NCBI GenBank assembly: GCA_934133175.1
Contig: CAKPAX010000008.1
Location: forward strand, 1-62,046
DNA length: 62,046 nucleotides
Direction of reading: 5' to 3'
From: an uncultured Clostridia bacterium
GTDB lineage: Bacteria; Bacillota; Clostridia; TANB77; CAG-508
Shown: one piece after another, positions 30,107-38,875 of the stretch
Position numbering within the stretch: the stretch's first letter is position 1
How the letters are laid out: every line of letters starts with the position of its first letter
Notes under the pieces: model-generated
Database searches by the model: none
What the model saw: the letters and a program-made list of their open reading frames with translations, nothing else
What the model was told of the DNA's origin: nothing
Position numbers and translations under genes: made by a program

Positions 30107-31769
30107 TTATTTTACATCTTTATATTTTTTTACTTTTAAATATGCAAATATTGATATTAATGAAATTCCAATTATTAATATAATAATTGATATAGAACCT
30201 GTATATGGCAATACTTTATTTGCTGTTGTTAAATCTGTATTTGAATTGTTTTTGGTTGTTTTTTTATTTGTATTTATACTAGTTGAATTACTATTTGTAT
30301 TACCTTTTGTTGTGTTATCTTCTTTTGTTGTATTATTTTTTTCTTCATTACTTGTAGTTGTTTTATTTAAATATACATATTTTATTTTAACATCTTTGGC
30401 ATAATTAGCTGCTGTTGAATCTTTATAACAATATATTGTTAAATTATCATTATGGTTTACAAATACTGTATCTTTATTTTTATATAACGAATAAAATCCT
30501 ATACTTTCTACATTATCTAAAATTGTAATTTTATTTAATTTTTTACAATCAGCGAATACCCTATATCCTATTTTTTTCTACTTTATTAGGAATTGTAATT
30601 TCTGTTATACTGGTTCCTCTAAATGCTTCTTGATTAATTTTTGTTACACTATCAGGAATTTTTATAGTTGTAATACCAGAACAATCACCTAATATATTAT
30701 CTGGTATTTCTGTAATTCCATCTTCAAATGTTGCACTTGTTAAATTTGTTGTTCCTGTAAAAACTCCATTATTTGAAGGTCCATCTATTAATGTTTTTGG
30801 TATTTTTATTTTTTTTAATGATGGACAATCTTGAAATACATTAAAACTTATATTTTCTACTTGTCCTAAATCTACTTTTGATAAGTTTGTACATCCTTTA
30901 AAAGCTTCATAGCCTATGTTTTTTACAGAACTTGGTATTGTTATACTTTCTATTGGTGTTTCTTCCAAAAAAGTATCTGGTATAACTGTTAATCCTTGTT
31001 CTAATGTTATACTTTTTAAATTAGTACATCCTCTAAAAGACCCATTAGCTCCTCCATATTTTAATGTCTTAGGTATTGTTATTTCTTTTAATGATGTACA
31101 ATCTTGAAATACATCAAAACTTATATATTCTACTTGCCCTAAATCTACTTTTGATAAGTTTGTACATCCTTTAAACGCTTCATAGCCTATTTTTTTTACA
31201 GAACTTGGTATTACTATACTTTCTATTGGTGTTTTTTCAAAAATAGTAGCTGGAATAATTGTTAATCCCTGTTCTAAAATTATATTTTTTAAATTAGTAC
31301 ATCCAATAAAAGCTCCAGAAAGCCCTGCATCATTTAGTGTTTTAGGTATTGTTATTTCTTTTAATGATGTACAATCACTAAATGCATCAAAACTTATACT
31401 TTCTACTTGTTCTAAATTTATTTTTGATAAACTCGAACAGCCATAAAACGCTTTATAACCTAATTTTTTTACTGAGCTAGGTATTGTTAAGCTTGTAATT
31501 TTTGACTCTCTAAAAGCTTCTCCACCTACTGAAAATACTGCTTTTCCATCCACAGTAGATGGAACTGTTAACTCACCTGAAATCTCTTCTGCATTTAAAC
31601 ATTTTAATTCTATTACTTGATTTTTTTCGTCCAATTTATATTGTAAATTTGCTGTAACACCGTTTATAGTTGATGTTGTAGTATATTCAGTATCATCACT
31701 TGCATTTACTAATGTAGGAATTATTAATAACATTACTATTAAACATACTAATTTTAAATATTTTTTCAT
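30107..31769 (-). pseudogene. LPYTG-anchored leucine-rich-repeat (BspA-like) surface protein with a one-base frameshift
   Basis: ATG 31769 (AGAGG 7 nt upstream) opens a signal peptide (KKYLKLVCLIVMLLIIPTLV) and then BspA-type leucine-rich repeats in units of about 91 residues (IPSSVKKIGYEAFKGCTNL ... IPKTL). The frame stops at VEKNRI. Shortening the A7 run at 30571-30577 by one A gives VEKIGYRVFADCKKLNK, matching the repeat consensus. It continues through an Asn/Thr/Ser-rich spacer to VLPYTG, a membrane helix and KVKKYKDVK. The 1663-nt span is one more than a multiple of three; restored length 553. This is a sortase substrate. Without the shift correction it would be secreted, not anchored. 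Confidence 0.85.
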
Positions 31770-31797
31770 TTTATTACCTCTTTTGTTCATTTTTTAT

Positions 31798-31828
31798 ATT
31801 ATATATCACTATGTTTTATACTTGTCAA
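31798..31828 (-). promoter_or_regulatory. Promoter of the LPYTG-protein gene
   Basis: TTGACA (31828-31823) on the minus strand, then TATATA after 17 bp or TATAAT after 19 bp. The implied start near 31792 supports ATG 31769 over ATG 31790. Confidence 0.65.
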
Positions 31829-31856
31829 CACATATTTACTACTAATAATATCTATT

Positions 31857-31885
31857 TTGACTAATTTAATATTTTATAGTATAAT
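31857..31885 (+). promoter_or_regulatory. Strong sigma-A promoter of the 31919 gene
   Basis: TTGACT (31857-31862), exactly 17 bp, TATAAT (31880-31885). The leader to the ATG is short, with AAGGAGG near its end. Confidence 0.85.
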
Positions 31886-31918
31886 TAATTATTATAAGAA
31901 TTTTAAGGAGGTATCATC

Positions 31919-32371
31919 ATGAGTGAAGTAACTTTCACGAAAAAGTCTGGATTAATCCGGGCATACTTTACACCAAAGGATTGGCGATTGCCACTTCCTA
32001 ACATTAAAGAAATTTTAAAATATCCAGAAAAATATAATGATTTAATGCAACATATTGCATTGAATCATAAAGGACTTAACTGGAAATTTTATAAATTTCT
32101 ATTAACTAAAGAAACATACCCTATTTTTATTTATTCTTTAGTTTATTGTGCAAAGGATTTAAAACCAACAGAAGGATATAGTTGGCAAATCCAAAAAAAT
32201 GCTAATCGCATTTGGCACTTTATGAATAAGAACCATATTTTCTTTAATCCAAAAGAAATTAGGATCTTACGTCTCTGTCAAAATTTCACCAATTGTGACA
32301 AAGATAAGAAAAATATTGCCATAGAACAAATAGAACACGAATTAAATAACTATTATTCTTGGCATTATTAA
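31919..32371 (+). CDS. Hypothetical protein (lone ORFan with strong expression signals)
   Basis: 150 residues, not recognised. Rich in Trp, His, Tyr and Lys, with no signal peptide or membrane segment. Segments such as YFTPKDWRLPLPNIKEIL and WQIQKNANRIWHFMNKNH suggest an all-helical basic protein. The gene has a near-consensus promoter, an AAGGAGG ribosome-binding site 7 nt before ATG and its own perfect terminator. It therefore looks like a well-expressed monocistronic gene. Codon use early in the gene (ATC CGG GCA) is less A+T-rich than in neighbours, so recent acquisition is possible. Confidence 0.75.
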   Translation: MSEVTFTKKSGLIRAYFTPKDWRLPLPNIKEILKYPEKYNDLMQHIALNHKGLNWKFYKFLLTKETYPIFIYSLVYCAKDLKPTEGYSWQIQKNANRIWHFMNKNHIFFNPKEIRILRLCQNFTNCDKDKKNIAIEQIEHELNNYYSWHY

Positions 32372-32378
32372 AAAAAGG

Positions 32379-32400
32379 CCACCAACAAAATTGTTGGTGG
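32379..32400. terminator. Bidirectional terminator between the ORFan and adhE
   Basis: CCACCAACAA and TTGTTGGTGG form a perfect 10-bp stem, with T-rich sequence to the right and A7 to the left, so it can stop both convergent genes. Confidence 0.9.
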
Positions 32401-32406
32401 TTGTTT

Positions 32407-35019
32407 TTATACTTCTTTTCCATAATAACTATCTAATAAAATTTGTTTTAATTCTTCTACTAATGGAAGTCTTGGATTTGCTGTTGTACATTGGTCTTCA
32501 AATGCTCTATCTGCTAGTAAATCTACTTTTGCTAAAAATTCTTTTTCATCAATACCTGCATCTTTAAAAGATTTTGGTATATTCAATTGTTCATTTAATT
32601 CTTGAATTTTAGAAATTAAAGAATTAATTCCTTCTTCAACTGTATCTGCTTTAAATCCCATTTTTCTAGCTATTTCTGCATATTTTTGATCTGCTATAAA
32701 ATATTCATATTTAGGGAATGATACAAATTTTGTTGGTTTTGAACTATTATATCTTATTACATATGGAAGTAATATTGCATTTATTCTTCCATGTGGTAAA
32801 TGAAACTCTGCCCCTATTTTATGTGCCAAAGAATGGTTTATTCCTAAAAATGCATTTGTAAATGCCATACCTGCAATTGTACTTGCATTATGCATTTTTT
32901 CTCTAGCAACTTTATTATCTCCATGCTCATATGCTTCTTTTATATTTTTAAATACTAATTCAATAGCTTTTTCTGCTAATCCATCTGTATAATCAGATGC
33001 CATATTTGAAACATATGATTCTATACCATGTGTTAAAACATCCATACCTGTATCTGCTGTAATTGTTTTTGGTAAACTCATTACTAAATCTGGATCAACA
33101 ATTGCCACATCTGGTGTTAATTCATAATCTGCAAGTGGGTATTTTTTATTTAATTTTTTGTCTGTTAATACTGCAAATGAAGTTACTTCTGATCCTGTAC
33201 CTGATGTTGTAGGAATAGCTACCATCTTAGCTTTTATACCAAGTTTTGGAAATTTATATGCACGCTTTCTTATATCCATAAACTTTAATTTCATTCCTTC
33301 TGGATCAGCATCTGGATGTTCATAGAATAACCACATACCTTTTGCTGCATCTATTGCACTACCTCCACCTAATGCAATAATTACATCAGGTTTAAAATTA
33401 TTCATTAATTCTAATCCTTTGTTTACTGTATCAAAAGATGGATCTGACTCTACTTCACTAAATATTTCACAATGTACATGTTGTTCTCTTTTCCTCAAAT
33501 GATATAATATTCTATCTACATATCCAAATTTAACCATTCCTGGATCTGTTACAATAAATGCTCTTTCGATATCTGGCATTTTCTCTAAGTAAGATATACA
33601 TCCTGCTTCAAAATATATTTTTTCTGGAACTTTAAACCATTGCATATTAACTCTCCTCCTTGCTACTCTTTTGATATTTATTAAATTAACACTAGACACA
33701 TTTGCTGTTGTTGAATTTCCGCCAAATGATCCACATCCAAGTGTTAATGATGGCATATTTGTATTATATATGTCACCTATAGCTCCATGTGTTGATGGAG
33801 AGTTAACTATTATTCTTCCTGCTTTTAATGTTTCAGAAAATTTTAATATTGTTTCTCTATTTTCAGAATGAATTACAGCAGAATGTCCAAGACCTCCAAA
33901 TTCTAGTAATTTTTCCGCTTTGCTAATTCCCTCGTCTTCATTTTCAACTATATAATATGTTAAAACAGGACTTAATTTTTCTTTAGAAAATGGATAATCA
34001 TGTCCTATTCCTTCTTCATATACTACTAAAACTTTAGTATCTTTTGGTACATCAAATCCAGCTTCTTTAGCTATTATATATGGACTTTGACCTGGTACAT
34101 GAGATTTTAATTTAAATCCATATTCTTCTGTATATTCAAACATGCTATTTTTTAACTTTTCTTTTTCTTCTTCACTTACAAAATAACATCCTGCATTTCT
34201 CATTAATTCTTCAAATTCTTGATAAATTTCTTTATCTACTAATACTGCTTGTTCAGAAGCACATATCATACCATTATCAAAAGATTTTGATAATACTAAA
34301 TCATTTACAGATGTTTTTAATTTTGCTGTTTTATCTATATAACATGGAACATTACCTGGTCCAACACCTAACGCTGGTTTTCCGCATGAATATGCAGATT
34401 TAACCATTCCTGTTCCTCCTGTTGCTAATATTAAATTAACATCAGGATGATTCATTAATAATTTTGTTGCTAATATTGATGGTTCTTCTATCCATAATAT
34501 ACAGTTTTCTGGTGCTCCTGCTTTTATTGCTGCATCTCTAACAATTCTTGCAGCTTCAGAACTACACTTTTGTGCAGATGGATGAAAACCAAATATTATA
34601 ACATTTCTTGTTTTTGCAGATATTATAGATTTAAACATTGTTGTTGATGTTGGGTTAGTAACTGGTGTTACACCAGCTATAATTCCTATAGGTTCTGCAA
34701 TCTCCACATAATCATCTTCATCATTTTCATTTATTATTCCAACTGTTTTTTCATATTTTATACTATGATAAATATATTCTGTTGCGAACATATTCTTTGT
34801 TATTTTATCTTCATATATTCCTCTACCAGTTTCTTCAACAGCCATTTTTGCAAGTTCCATATGATGTTCTAATCCAGCCATTGCCATTGCTTTTATTACG
34901 TTATTTACTGTTTGTTGATCTAATTCCAAATATTGTTTTGATGCAACTTTAGCCTTTTCAACTAGTTCATCAATCATTTGTTTTACTCTTGCTTCTTCCT
35001 CAAGATTTTGATCAGACAT
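32407..35019 (-). CDS. adhE: Bifunctional acetaldehyde-CoA/alcohol dehydrogenase
   Basis: 870 residues. The N-terminal half is a CoA-acylating aldehyde dehydrogenase (catalytic Cys in FDNGMICASEQ). The C-terminal half is an iron-dependent alcohol dehydrogenase (VIALGGGSAIDAAKGMW, VAIPTTSGTGSEVTSF, metal-ligand histidines in NHSLAHKIGAEFHLPHG). It reduces acetyl-CoA to ethanol and regenerates two NAD+ in fermentation, usually as filamentous spirosomes. ATG 35019 has AGGAGG 8-9 nt upstream. The ATG at 35055 would encode KKKRRNK through that site and lies at the probable transcription start, so I reject it. Confidence 0.96.
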   Translation of the reverse strand: MSDQNLEEEARVKQMIDELVEKAKVASKQYLELDQQTVNNVIKAMAMAGLEHHMELAKMAVEETGRGIYEDKITKNMFATEYIYHSIKYEKTVGIINENDEDDYVEIAEPIGIIAGVTPVTNPTSTTMFKSIISAKTRNVIIFGFHPSAQKCSSEAARIVRDAAIKAGAPENCILWIEEPSILATKLLMNHPDVNLILATGGTGMVKSAYSCGKPALGVGPGNVPCYIDKTAKLKTSVNDLVLSKSFDNGMICASEQAVLVDKEIYQEFEELMRNAGCYFVSEEEKEKLKNSMFEYTEEYGFKLKSHVPGQSPYIIAKEAGFDVPKDTKVLVVYEEGIGHDYPFSKEKLSPVLTYYIVENEDEGISKAEKLLEFGGLGHSAVIHSENRETILKFSETLKAGRIIVNSPSTHGAIGDIYNTNMPSLTLGCGSFGGNSTTANVSSVNLINIKRVARRRVNMQWFKVPEKIYFEAGCISYLEKMPDIERAFIVTDPGMVKFGYVDRILYHLRKREQHVHCEIFSEVESDPSFDTVNKGLELMNNFKPDVIIALGGGSAIDAAKGMWLFYEHPDADPEGMKLKFMDIRKRAYKFPKLGIKAKMVAIPTTSGTGSEVTSFAVLTDKKLNKKYPLADYELTPDVAIVDPDLVMSLPKTITADTGMDVLTHGIESYVSNMASDYTDGLAEKAIELVFKNIKEAYEHGDNKVAREKMHNASTIAGMAFTNAFLGINHSLAHKIGAEFHLPHGRINAILLPYVIRYNSSKPTKFVSFPKYEYFIADQKYAEIARKMGFKADTVEEGINSLISKIQELNEQLNIPKSFKDAGIDEKEFLAKVDLLADRAFEDQCTTANPRLPLVEELKQILLDSYYGKEV

Positions 35020-35058
35020 AAACTTATTCCTCCTCTTTTTCTTTAGTTTATCCATTAC

Positions 35059-35086
35059 ATTATATAATATGACAAAAAAAAGTCAA
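35059..35086 (-). promoter_or_regulatory. Promoter of adhE
   Basis: TTGACT (35086-35081), 16 bp, TATAAT (35064-35059) on the minus strand. An inverted repeat, AGAAAAAATCTTA with TAAGATTTTTTCT (35085-35145), lies directly upstream. No Rex-type operator (TTGTTA-TAACAA) is evident. Confidence 0.75.
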
Positions 35087-35146
35087 GAAAAAATCTTACT
35101 TAATATATAATAACTTTTCGTGCATTATTTATTAAGATTTTTTCTA

Positions 35147-35295
35147 TAAGAACAAAAGCGGACATTAATAACTTTTGTTCTTATTAAAACATTTTGAAGT
35201 CCGCGTCTTTGTTCGTGCGTGAAATTTGCAAAGCAAATTTCTGTGCAATATATTTATATTATAGGAAGTTCGAAGAACTTTCCTATAATATAAAA
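35147..35295 (+). repeat. 149-bp structured intergenic element, copy 2
   Basis: Same element and orientation as at 12477-12625, with one difference: T at 35179 makes the first stem, AAGAACAAAAG/CTTTTGTTCTT, perfect. It lies between the adhE promoter region and the terminator of the M23 gene. Flanks are unrelated to copy 1, so the borders are sharp. Confidence 0.85.
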
Positions 35296-35299
35296 AAAT

Positions 35300-35338
35300 A
35301 AAGAATTTCTATACATTTTAATCTGATAAAAATTCTTT
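35300..35338 (-). terminator. Terminator of the M23 gene
   Basis: AAAGAATTT and AAATTCTTT form a 9-bp stem immediately after the stop at 35347, with a T-rich tract following on the minus strand. Confidence 0.65.
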
Positions 35339-35346
35339 ATTTTTCC

Positions 35347-36318
35347 CTAATTATACAAATAATTTTGTGGATTTACTGGTTCACCATCTATTCTTATTTC
35401 TAAATGTAAATGAGGTCCTGTTGAATTTCCTGTTGAACCTACAGCTGCAATTACATCCCCTGCTTCAACTTTTTGACCTACTTTTGCATAAATTTTACTA
35501 CAATGTGCATACCATGTTTCTATGCCATTACCGTGATCTATTTTTACTAAATTGCCATATGACCCTTTTCTTTCTGCAAATGTAACAGTTCCTTCTGACA
35601 CAGCTTTTATGGAAGTTCCAGTACTACATGCTATATCAAGTCCTGTATGAGTAGACCTTCTTATTCTACTACTTACTCCATATCTTGAAGTAATTATTCC
35701 TCCAACTGGTAATTGGGCCAATTTAATTCCATTTATAGTTGGAACACTTTTTTCTTCTACTAATTGTTTTACTTTTTCTTCTAGATTATTTTGAGCAATT
35801 TCTATAGTATCTGTTTTTACTTCTTTTTCATTATTTGTAAATTTTTCTAATATTTGAATATCTAATTCTAAATCTTTTCCTTCTTCTTCTTTTATCTTAC
35901 TTACTATTTCTTGTGCTTCTTCTAATGTGTCCACATATGCTTTTGTTTCATTTTCTAAAGCAACTTCATAAAACTTATATGTTATTGTAGTATTTTCCTT
36001 TAGTACAGATATAATATCATCTTCGTTTGTCTTTTCAAATCTTGATAATAAAACTAATTTATATTCAGGTTGCGCATTTATTGTTACAAAGTCTATATTA
36101 TTTCCTGCACATTCTAAAATATCATTTTTTATTTTTGTTTCAAACAAATCTTTATTTTTAACATATCCTACTTCTTTATTATTTACAGTAACTGCATAAG
36201 AAATTTTAAATTTTGTAATTAATAAAATTAAAATTATTGCAAATGCTATAAATATTATACTAAAAATTTTAAGAAAGTTACTTTTATAGTAATTAATCTT
36301 ATTCTTTAAAATATAAAT
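35347..36318 (-). CDS. Membrane-anchored M23 (LytM-type) metalloendopeptidase, apparent AUU start
   Basis: 323 residues if translation begins at ATT 36318. No ATG, GTG or TTG exists in frame between the upstream TGA (36321-36319) and TTG 36147, yet this part encodes a membrane segment (KIFSIIFIAFAIILILLI) directly behind AAAAAAGGAG spaced 5 nt from the ATT. Residues ~60-200 are a linker/G5-like region rich in Glu and Lys. The C-terminal ~120 residues are a peptidoglycan endopeptidase: THTGLDIA and GPHLHLEI carry the zinc ligands H-x3-D and H-x-H. A start at TTG 36147 would remove the anchor. A one-base error is the alternative. Confidence 0.8.
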   Translation of the reverse strand: MYILKNKINYYKSNFLKIFSIIFIAFAIILILLITKFKISYAVTVNNKEVGYVKNKDLFETKIKNDILECAGNNIDFVTINAQPEYKLVLLSRFEKTNEDDIISVLKENTTITYKFYEVALENETKAYVDTLEEAQEIVSKIKEEEGKDLELDIQILEKFTNNEKEVKTDTIEIAQNNLEEKVKQLVEEKSVPTINGIKLAQLPVGGIITSRYGVSSRIRRSTHTGLDIACSTGTSIKAVSEGTVTFAERKGSYGNLVKIDHGNGIETWYAHCSKIYAKVGQKVEAGDVIAAVGSTGNSTGPHLHLEIRIDGEPVNPQNYLYN

Positions 36319-36636
36319 TCACACTCCTTTTTTATGTGCAACAAAGTTTATTATACTATATATTCTTAACATTTGCAAATTATGTATACATCATTTTACA
36401 TATTTAGTCAAAAAAATACAAAATTTTGTATCTTTTTAACAAATTTACATATATTTTTCTCTTTCATTCTTAATAATACTTACTTTTTCTCTTTTTTTCT
36501 ATTTCATTACATATATTTGTCGAAATTTGTCAAAAATAATAGCAAAAGTTTTACATATGCGTTATACATTAACTTATATATTTCTTTTTAATTAACCCTT
36601 TTAATGTTATATTTGCTTTATTGAAAGGTGGTATTT
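36319..36636. other. 318-bp non-coding region upstream of the XRE regulator
   Basis: Extremely A+T-rich. It contains TTTACATAT-like segments at 36394, 36444, 36506 and 36551 and the tandem Spo0A-box-like site at 36516-36534. No credible coding frame. The 72-codon plus-strand frame at 36373 has no ribosome-binding site and a low-complexity product. Confidence 0.55.
36516..36534 (+). promoter_or_regulatory. Tandem Spo0A-box-like sites
   Basis: TTTGTCGAA (36516-36524) and TTTGTCAAA (36526-36534) are repeated with 10-bp (one helical turn) spacing, about 100 bp before the XRE regulator. The first is an exact match to the Bacillus subtilis 0A box. Spo0A itself is encoded at 53943-54752. Confidence 0.5.
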
Positions 36637-36972
36637 ATGGCTTTAGATTATAATGTTATAGGCTCTAGAATAAAACAAGCTAGACTTGCAAAGAATTTAA
36701 CCCAAGAAGATTTGTCAGAACAATTAGATGTTTCTGTAGCTTTTTTAAGTAGAGTTGAAAGAGGCAGTTCTCATATAAACTTAAAAAGATTAAATCAAAT
36801 CTGTAAAATCTTAGAAATTTCAGAAGGTTATGTTTTAAATGGTGCATCAAATAATTCTGAAAACTATTTAGATAGAGAGTTTGCTGAATTATTAAAAAAC
36901 TGCTCACCTGAAACACAAAAACTAATTTATAATGTTGCAAAAACAATAATAGAAAATAATTCTAAAAAATAA
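36637..36972 (+). CDS. XRE-family helix-turn-helix regulator
   Basis: 111 residues. The N-terminal ~65 residues are a Cro/CI-type domain (IGSRIKQARLAKNLTQEDLS, then SVAFLSRVERGSSHINL, the recognition helix, and LNQICKILEI). The C-terminal ~45 residues (DREFAELLKNCSPETQKLIYN) are helical and may dimerise. ATG 36637 lies behind GAAAGGTGG. SinR, a sporulation and biofilm regulator, has a similar small plan, but identity is not claimed. It is a single-gene unit with its own terminator, placed just before the ABC exporter genes. Confidence 0.85.
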   Translation: MALDYNVIGSRIKQARLAKNLTQEDLSEQLDVSVAFLSRVERGSSHINLKRLNQICKILEISEGYVLNGASNNSENYLDREFAELLKNCSPETQKLIYNVAKTIIENNSKK

Positions 36973-37010
36973 AGAATAAATACATATACATTGTATTTGT
37001 TCTTTATTTT
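36971..37010 (+). terminator. Terminator; left copy of a ~50-bp near-identical pair
   Basis: AAAGAATAAATACA pairs with TGTATTTGTTCTTT (one G-T pair), followed by ATTTTTA. The same sequence, with two differences, follows the ABC exporter at 39685-39724. Confidence 0.8.
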
Positions 37011-37088
37011 TATATTATTATATATAAATATAGAATTTTATAATTAAATATATTATAATTTCATTAAATTTATTTCTTGGAGGTAACT

Positions 37089-38111
37089 ATGGCAATTATA
37101 GAAGTTAATAACTTAGTAAAAAAATATAAAATCATTGAAAAAGAAGAAGGCCTAAAAGGATATTTAAAACATTTAGTAAAACCTAAATATAAAGAATTTA
37201 AAGCTGTTGATGGAATAACTTTTAATATAGAAGAAGGTGAACTAGTAGGATACATTGGGGAAAATGGTGCTGGAAAATCAACTACTATAAAAATGCTTAC
37301 AGGATTATTAACTCCAACTTCTGGTAATGTTATTGTAAATGGGCTAATTCCAAATGAAAAAAGAATGCAAAATAACAAAAATATAGGTGCAATATTTGGG
37401 CAAAAAACACAATTATGGTGGGATTTGCCTGTTATTGAATCGTTTGAATTAATAAAAAAAATGTATAAAATTCCAGAAAAAGATTACAAAGAGAATTTAG
37501 AAAAATTTACTAAAATATTAGAGTTGAAAGAGTTATTAAACAAACAAGTTAAAAATTTAAGCTTAGGACAAAAAATGAGATGCGAAATAGCAGCTACATT
37601 TCTGCACAATCCAAAAATAGTATATTTAGATGAACCAACCATAGGATTAGACGTTTTTGTAAAAGAAAATATAAGAAAATTCATTAAAGATATAAATAAA
37701 GAAAATAAAACTACAGTTATACTTACAACACATGATTTAAAAGATATAGAAGATATTTGTAATAGAATAATATTATTAGATAACGGTCAAATAATTTATG
37801 ATGGTAGCAAACAAAAATTTAAAAATACTTATGGAAAATATATTATTGCAGAATTTATTATTAGTAACAAATCAGAAGAAATAAGTAAAAGCATTACTTT
37901 AAAAAATATTGAAGTAATCGAAGAAAAAGAACAAGAATTAAAAATTAAATTTAGTCATGATGAAACAACAATAGTTAAAATAATGGATGAAATATCAAAA
38001 TATTGTACAATTGATGATATACATATGAAAGAAGCAGAACTTGAAGATATATTAAAAGAAATCTATAAAGGAGTACATACAAATGTTAAGAACAATGTTA
38101 GCATTAGCTAA
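37089..38111 (+). CDS. ABC-2 exporter, ATP-binding protein
   Basis: 340 residues. Walker A GENGAGKSTT, the Q-loop in GAIFGQKTQLWWD, signature LSLGQKMRCE, Walker B IVYLDEPTIGLD and the switch His in TTHDLKDIE are all present. The C-terminal ~100 residues form an extension typical of ABC-2-type exporters. ATG 37089 follows TTGGAGG; the TTG at 37077 lies in that site. Its end overlaps the first permease gene by 29 bp, so the three proteins are a translationally coupled exporter. The substrate is unknown. Confidence 0.93.
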   Translation: MAIIEVNNLVKKYKIIEKEEGLKGYLKHLVKPKYKEFKAVDGITFNIEEGELVGYIGENGAGKSTTIKMLTGLLTPTSGNVIVNGLIPNEKRMQNNKNIGAIFGQKTQLWWDLPVIESFELIKKMYKIPEKDYKENLEKFTKILELKELLNKQVKNLSLGQKMRCEIAATFLHNPKIVYLDEPTIGLDVFVKENIRKFIKDINKENKTTVILTTHDLKDIEDICNRIILLDNGQIIYDGSKQKFKNTYGKYIIAEFIISNKSEEISKSITLKNIEVIEEKEQELKIKFSHDETTIVKIMDEISKYCTIDDIHMKEAELEDILKEIYKGVHTNVKNNVSIS

Positions 38112-38874
38112 AATACAGTTTAAAAACTATAATATATATAAATCTAATTTCTATTTATTTACTTTAAATAGAATTGTCGAGGTTATCGTATATATCTTTG
38201 TGTGGAAAGCAATATATAATCAAACAGGAAATGCTGGTGGCTTTTCTTTATCACAAATGGTAACATATTACATATTAGCAATATCATTTAGCTCAATAGC
38301 TACTTGGGGAATAAATGAAATGATGGCAGATTCTATTAGAAATGGACAAATTAATAAAGAATTATTAAATCCTATATCATATTTTAAATATTATTTTGGA
38401 ATTGATTTGGGTGAAATTTCCTTTGCTGCAGTAATAGGAATTGCTACTTTTATAATATGCTCAATATTTTGGAAATTAGCATTACCTGCGAATATTATAG
38501 ACTTTATTTTGTGTTTTTTAGTAATTTTACTTGGTATTCCTATTACATTTTTCATTCAAATGATAGTTGGTACAATTGGATTTTATACTAACTCAGTATG
38601 GGGAATGCAAATATTAAAAAAATCTATTATACAAATATTTTCAGGTATTATTGCACCAATTAGTTTATTTCCTTTATGGTTCCAGGAATTATCAAAATTT
38701 TTACCATTTAAAGAATTAATATATACACCAATAAATATATGGTTAGGACAAATTTCTTATAATCAAATAATTTTTATAATAATTAAGCAAATACTATGGG
38801 GATTTATTCTCTATATTATAGCAAAATTATTTTTTAATCATGCAGTAAAAAACCTAACTATAAATGGAGGATAA
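38083..38874 (+). CDS. ABC-2 family permease 1
   Basis: 263 residues with about six membrane segments. Resembles the ABC2_membrane_6 family: long N-terminal amphipathic region (AKIQFKNYNIYKSNFYLF), and the segment DSIRNGQINKELLNPISYFKYYFG before a membrane hairpin. AAAGGAG lies 8 nt before the ATG, inside the 3' end of the ATPase gene. It pairs with permease 2 to form the channel. Confidence 0.85.
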   Translation: MLRTMLALAKIQFKNYNIYKSNFYLFTLNRIVEVIVYIFVWKAIYNQTGNAGGFSLSQMVTYYILAISFSSIATWGINEMMADSIRNGQINKELLNPISYFKYYFGIDLGEISFAAVIGIATFIICSIFWKLALPANIIDFILCFLVILLGIPITFFIQMIVGTIGFYTNSVWGMQILKKSIIQIFSGIIAPISLFPLWFQELSKFLPFKELIYTPINIWLGQISYNQIIFIIIKQILWGFILYIIAKLFFNHAVKNLTINGG

Positions 38875-38875
38875 A

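Noticed and set aside
35020..35055. adhE start at ATG 35055
   Set aside because: It lies at the expected transcription start and the added residues KKKRRNK are the translation of the ribosome-binding site.
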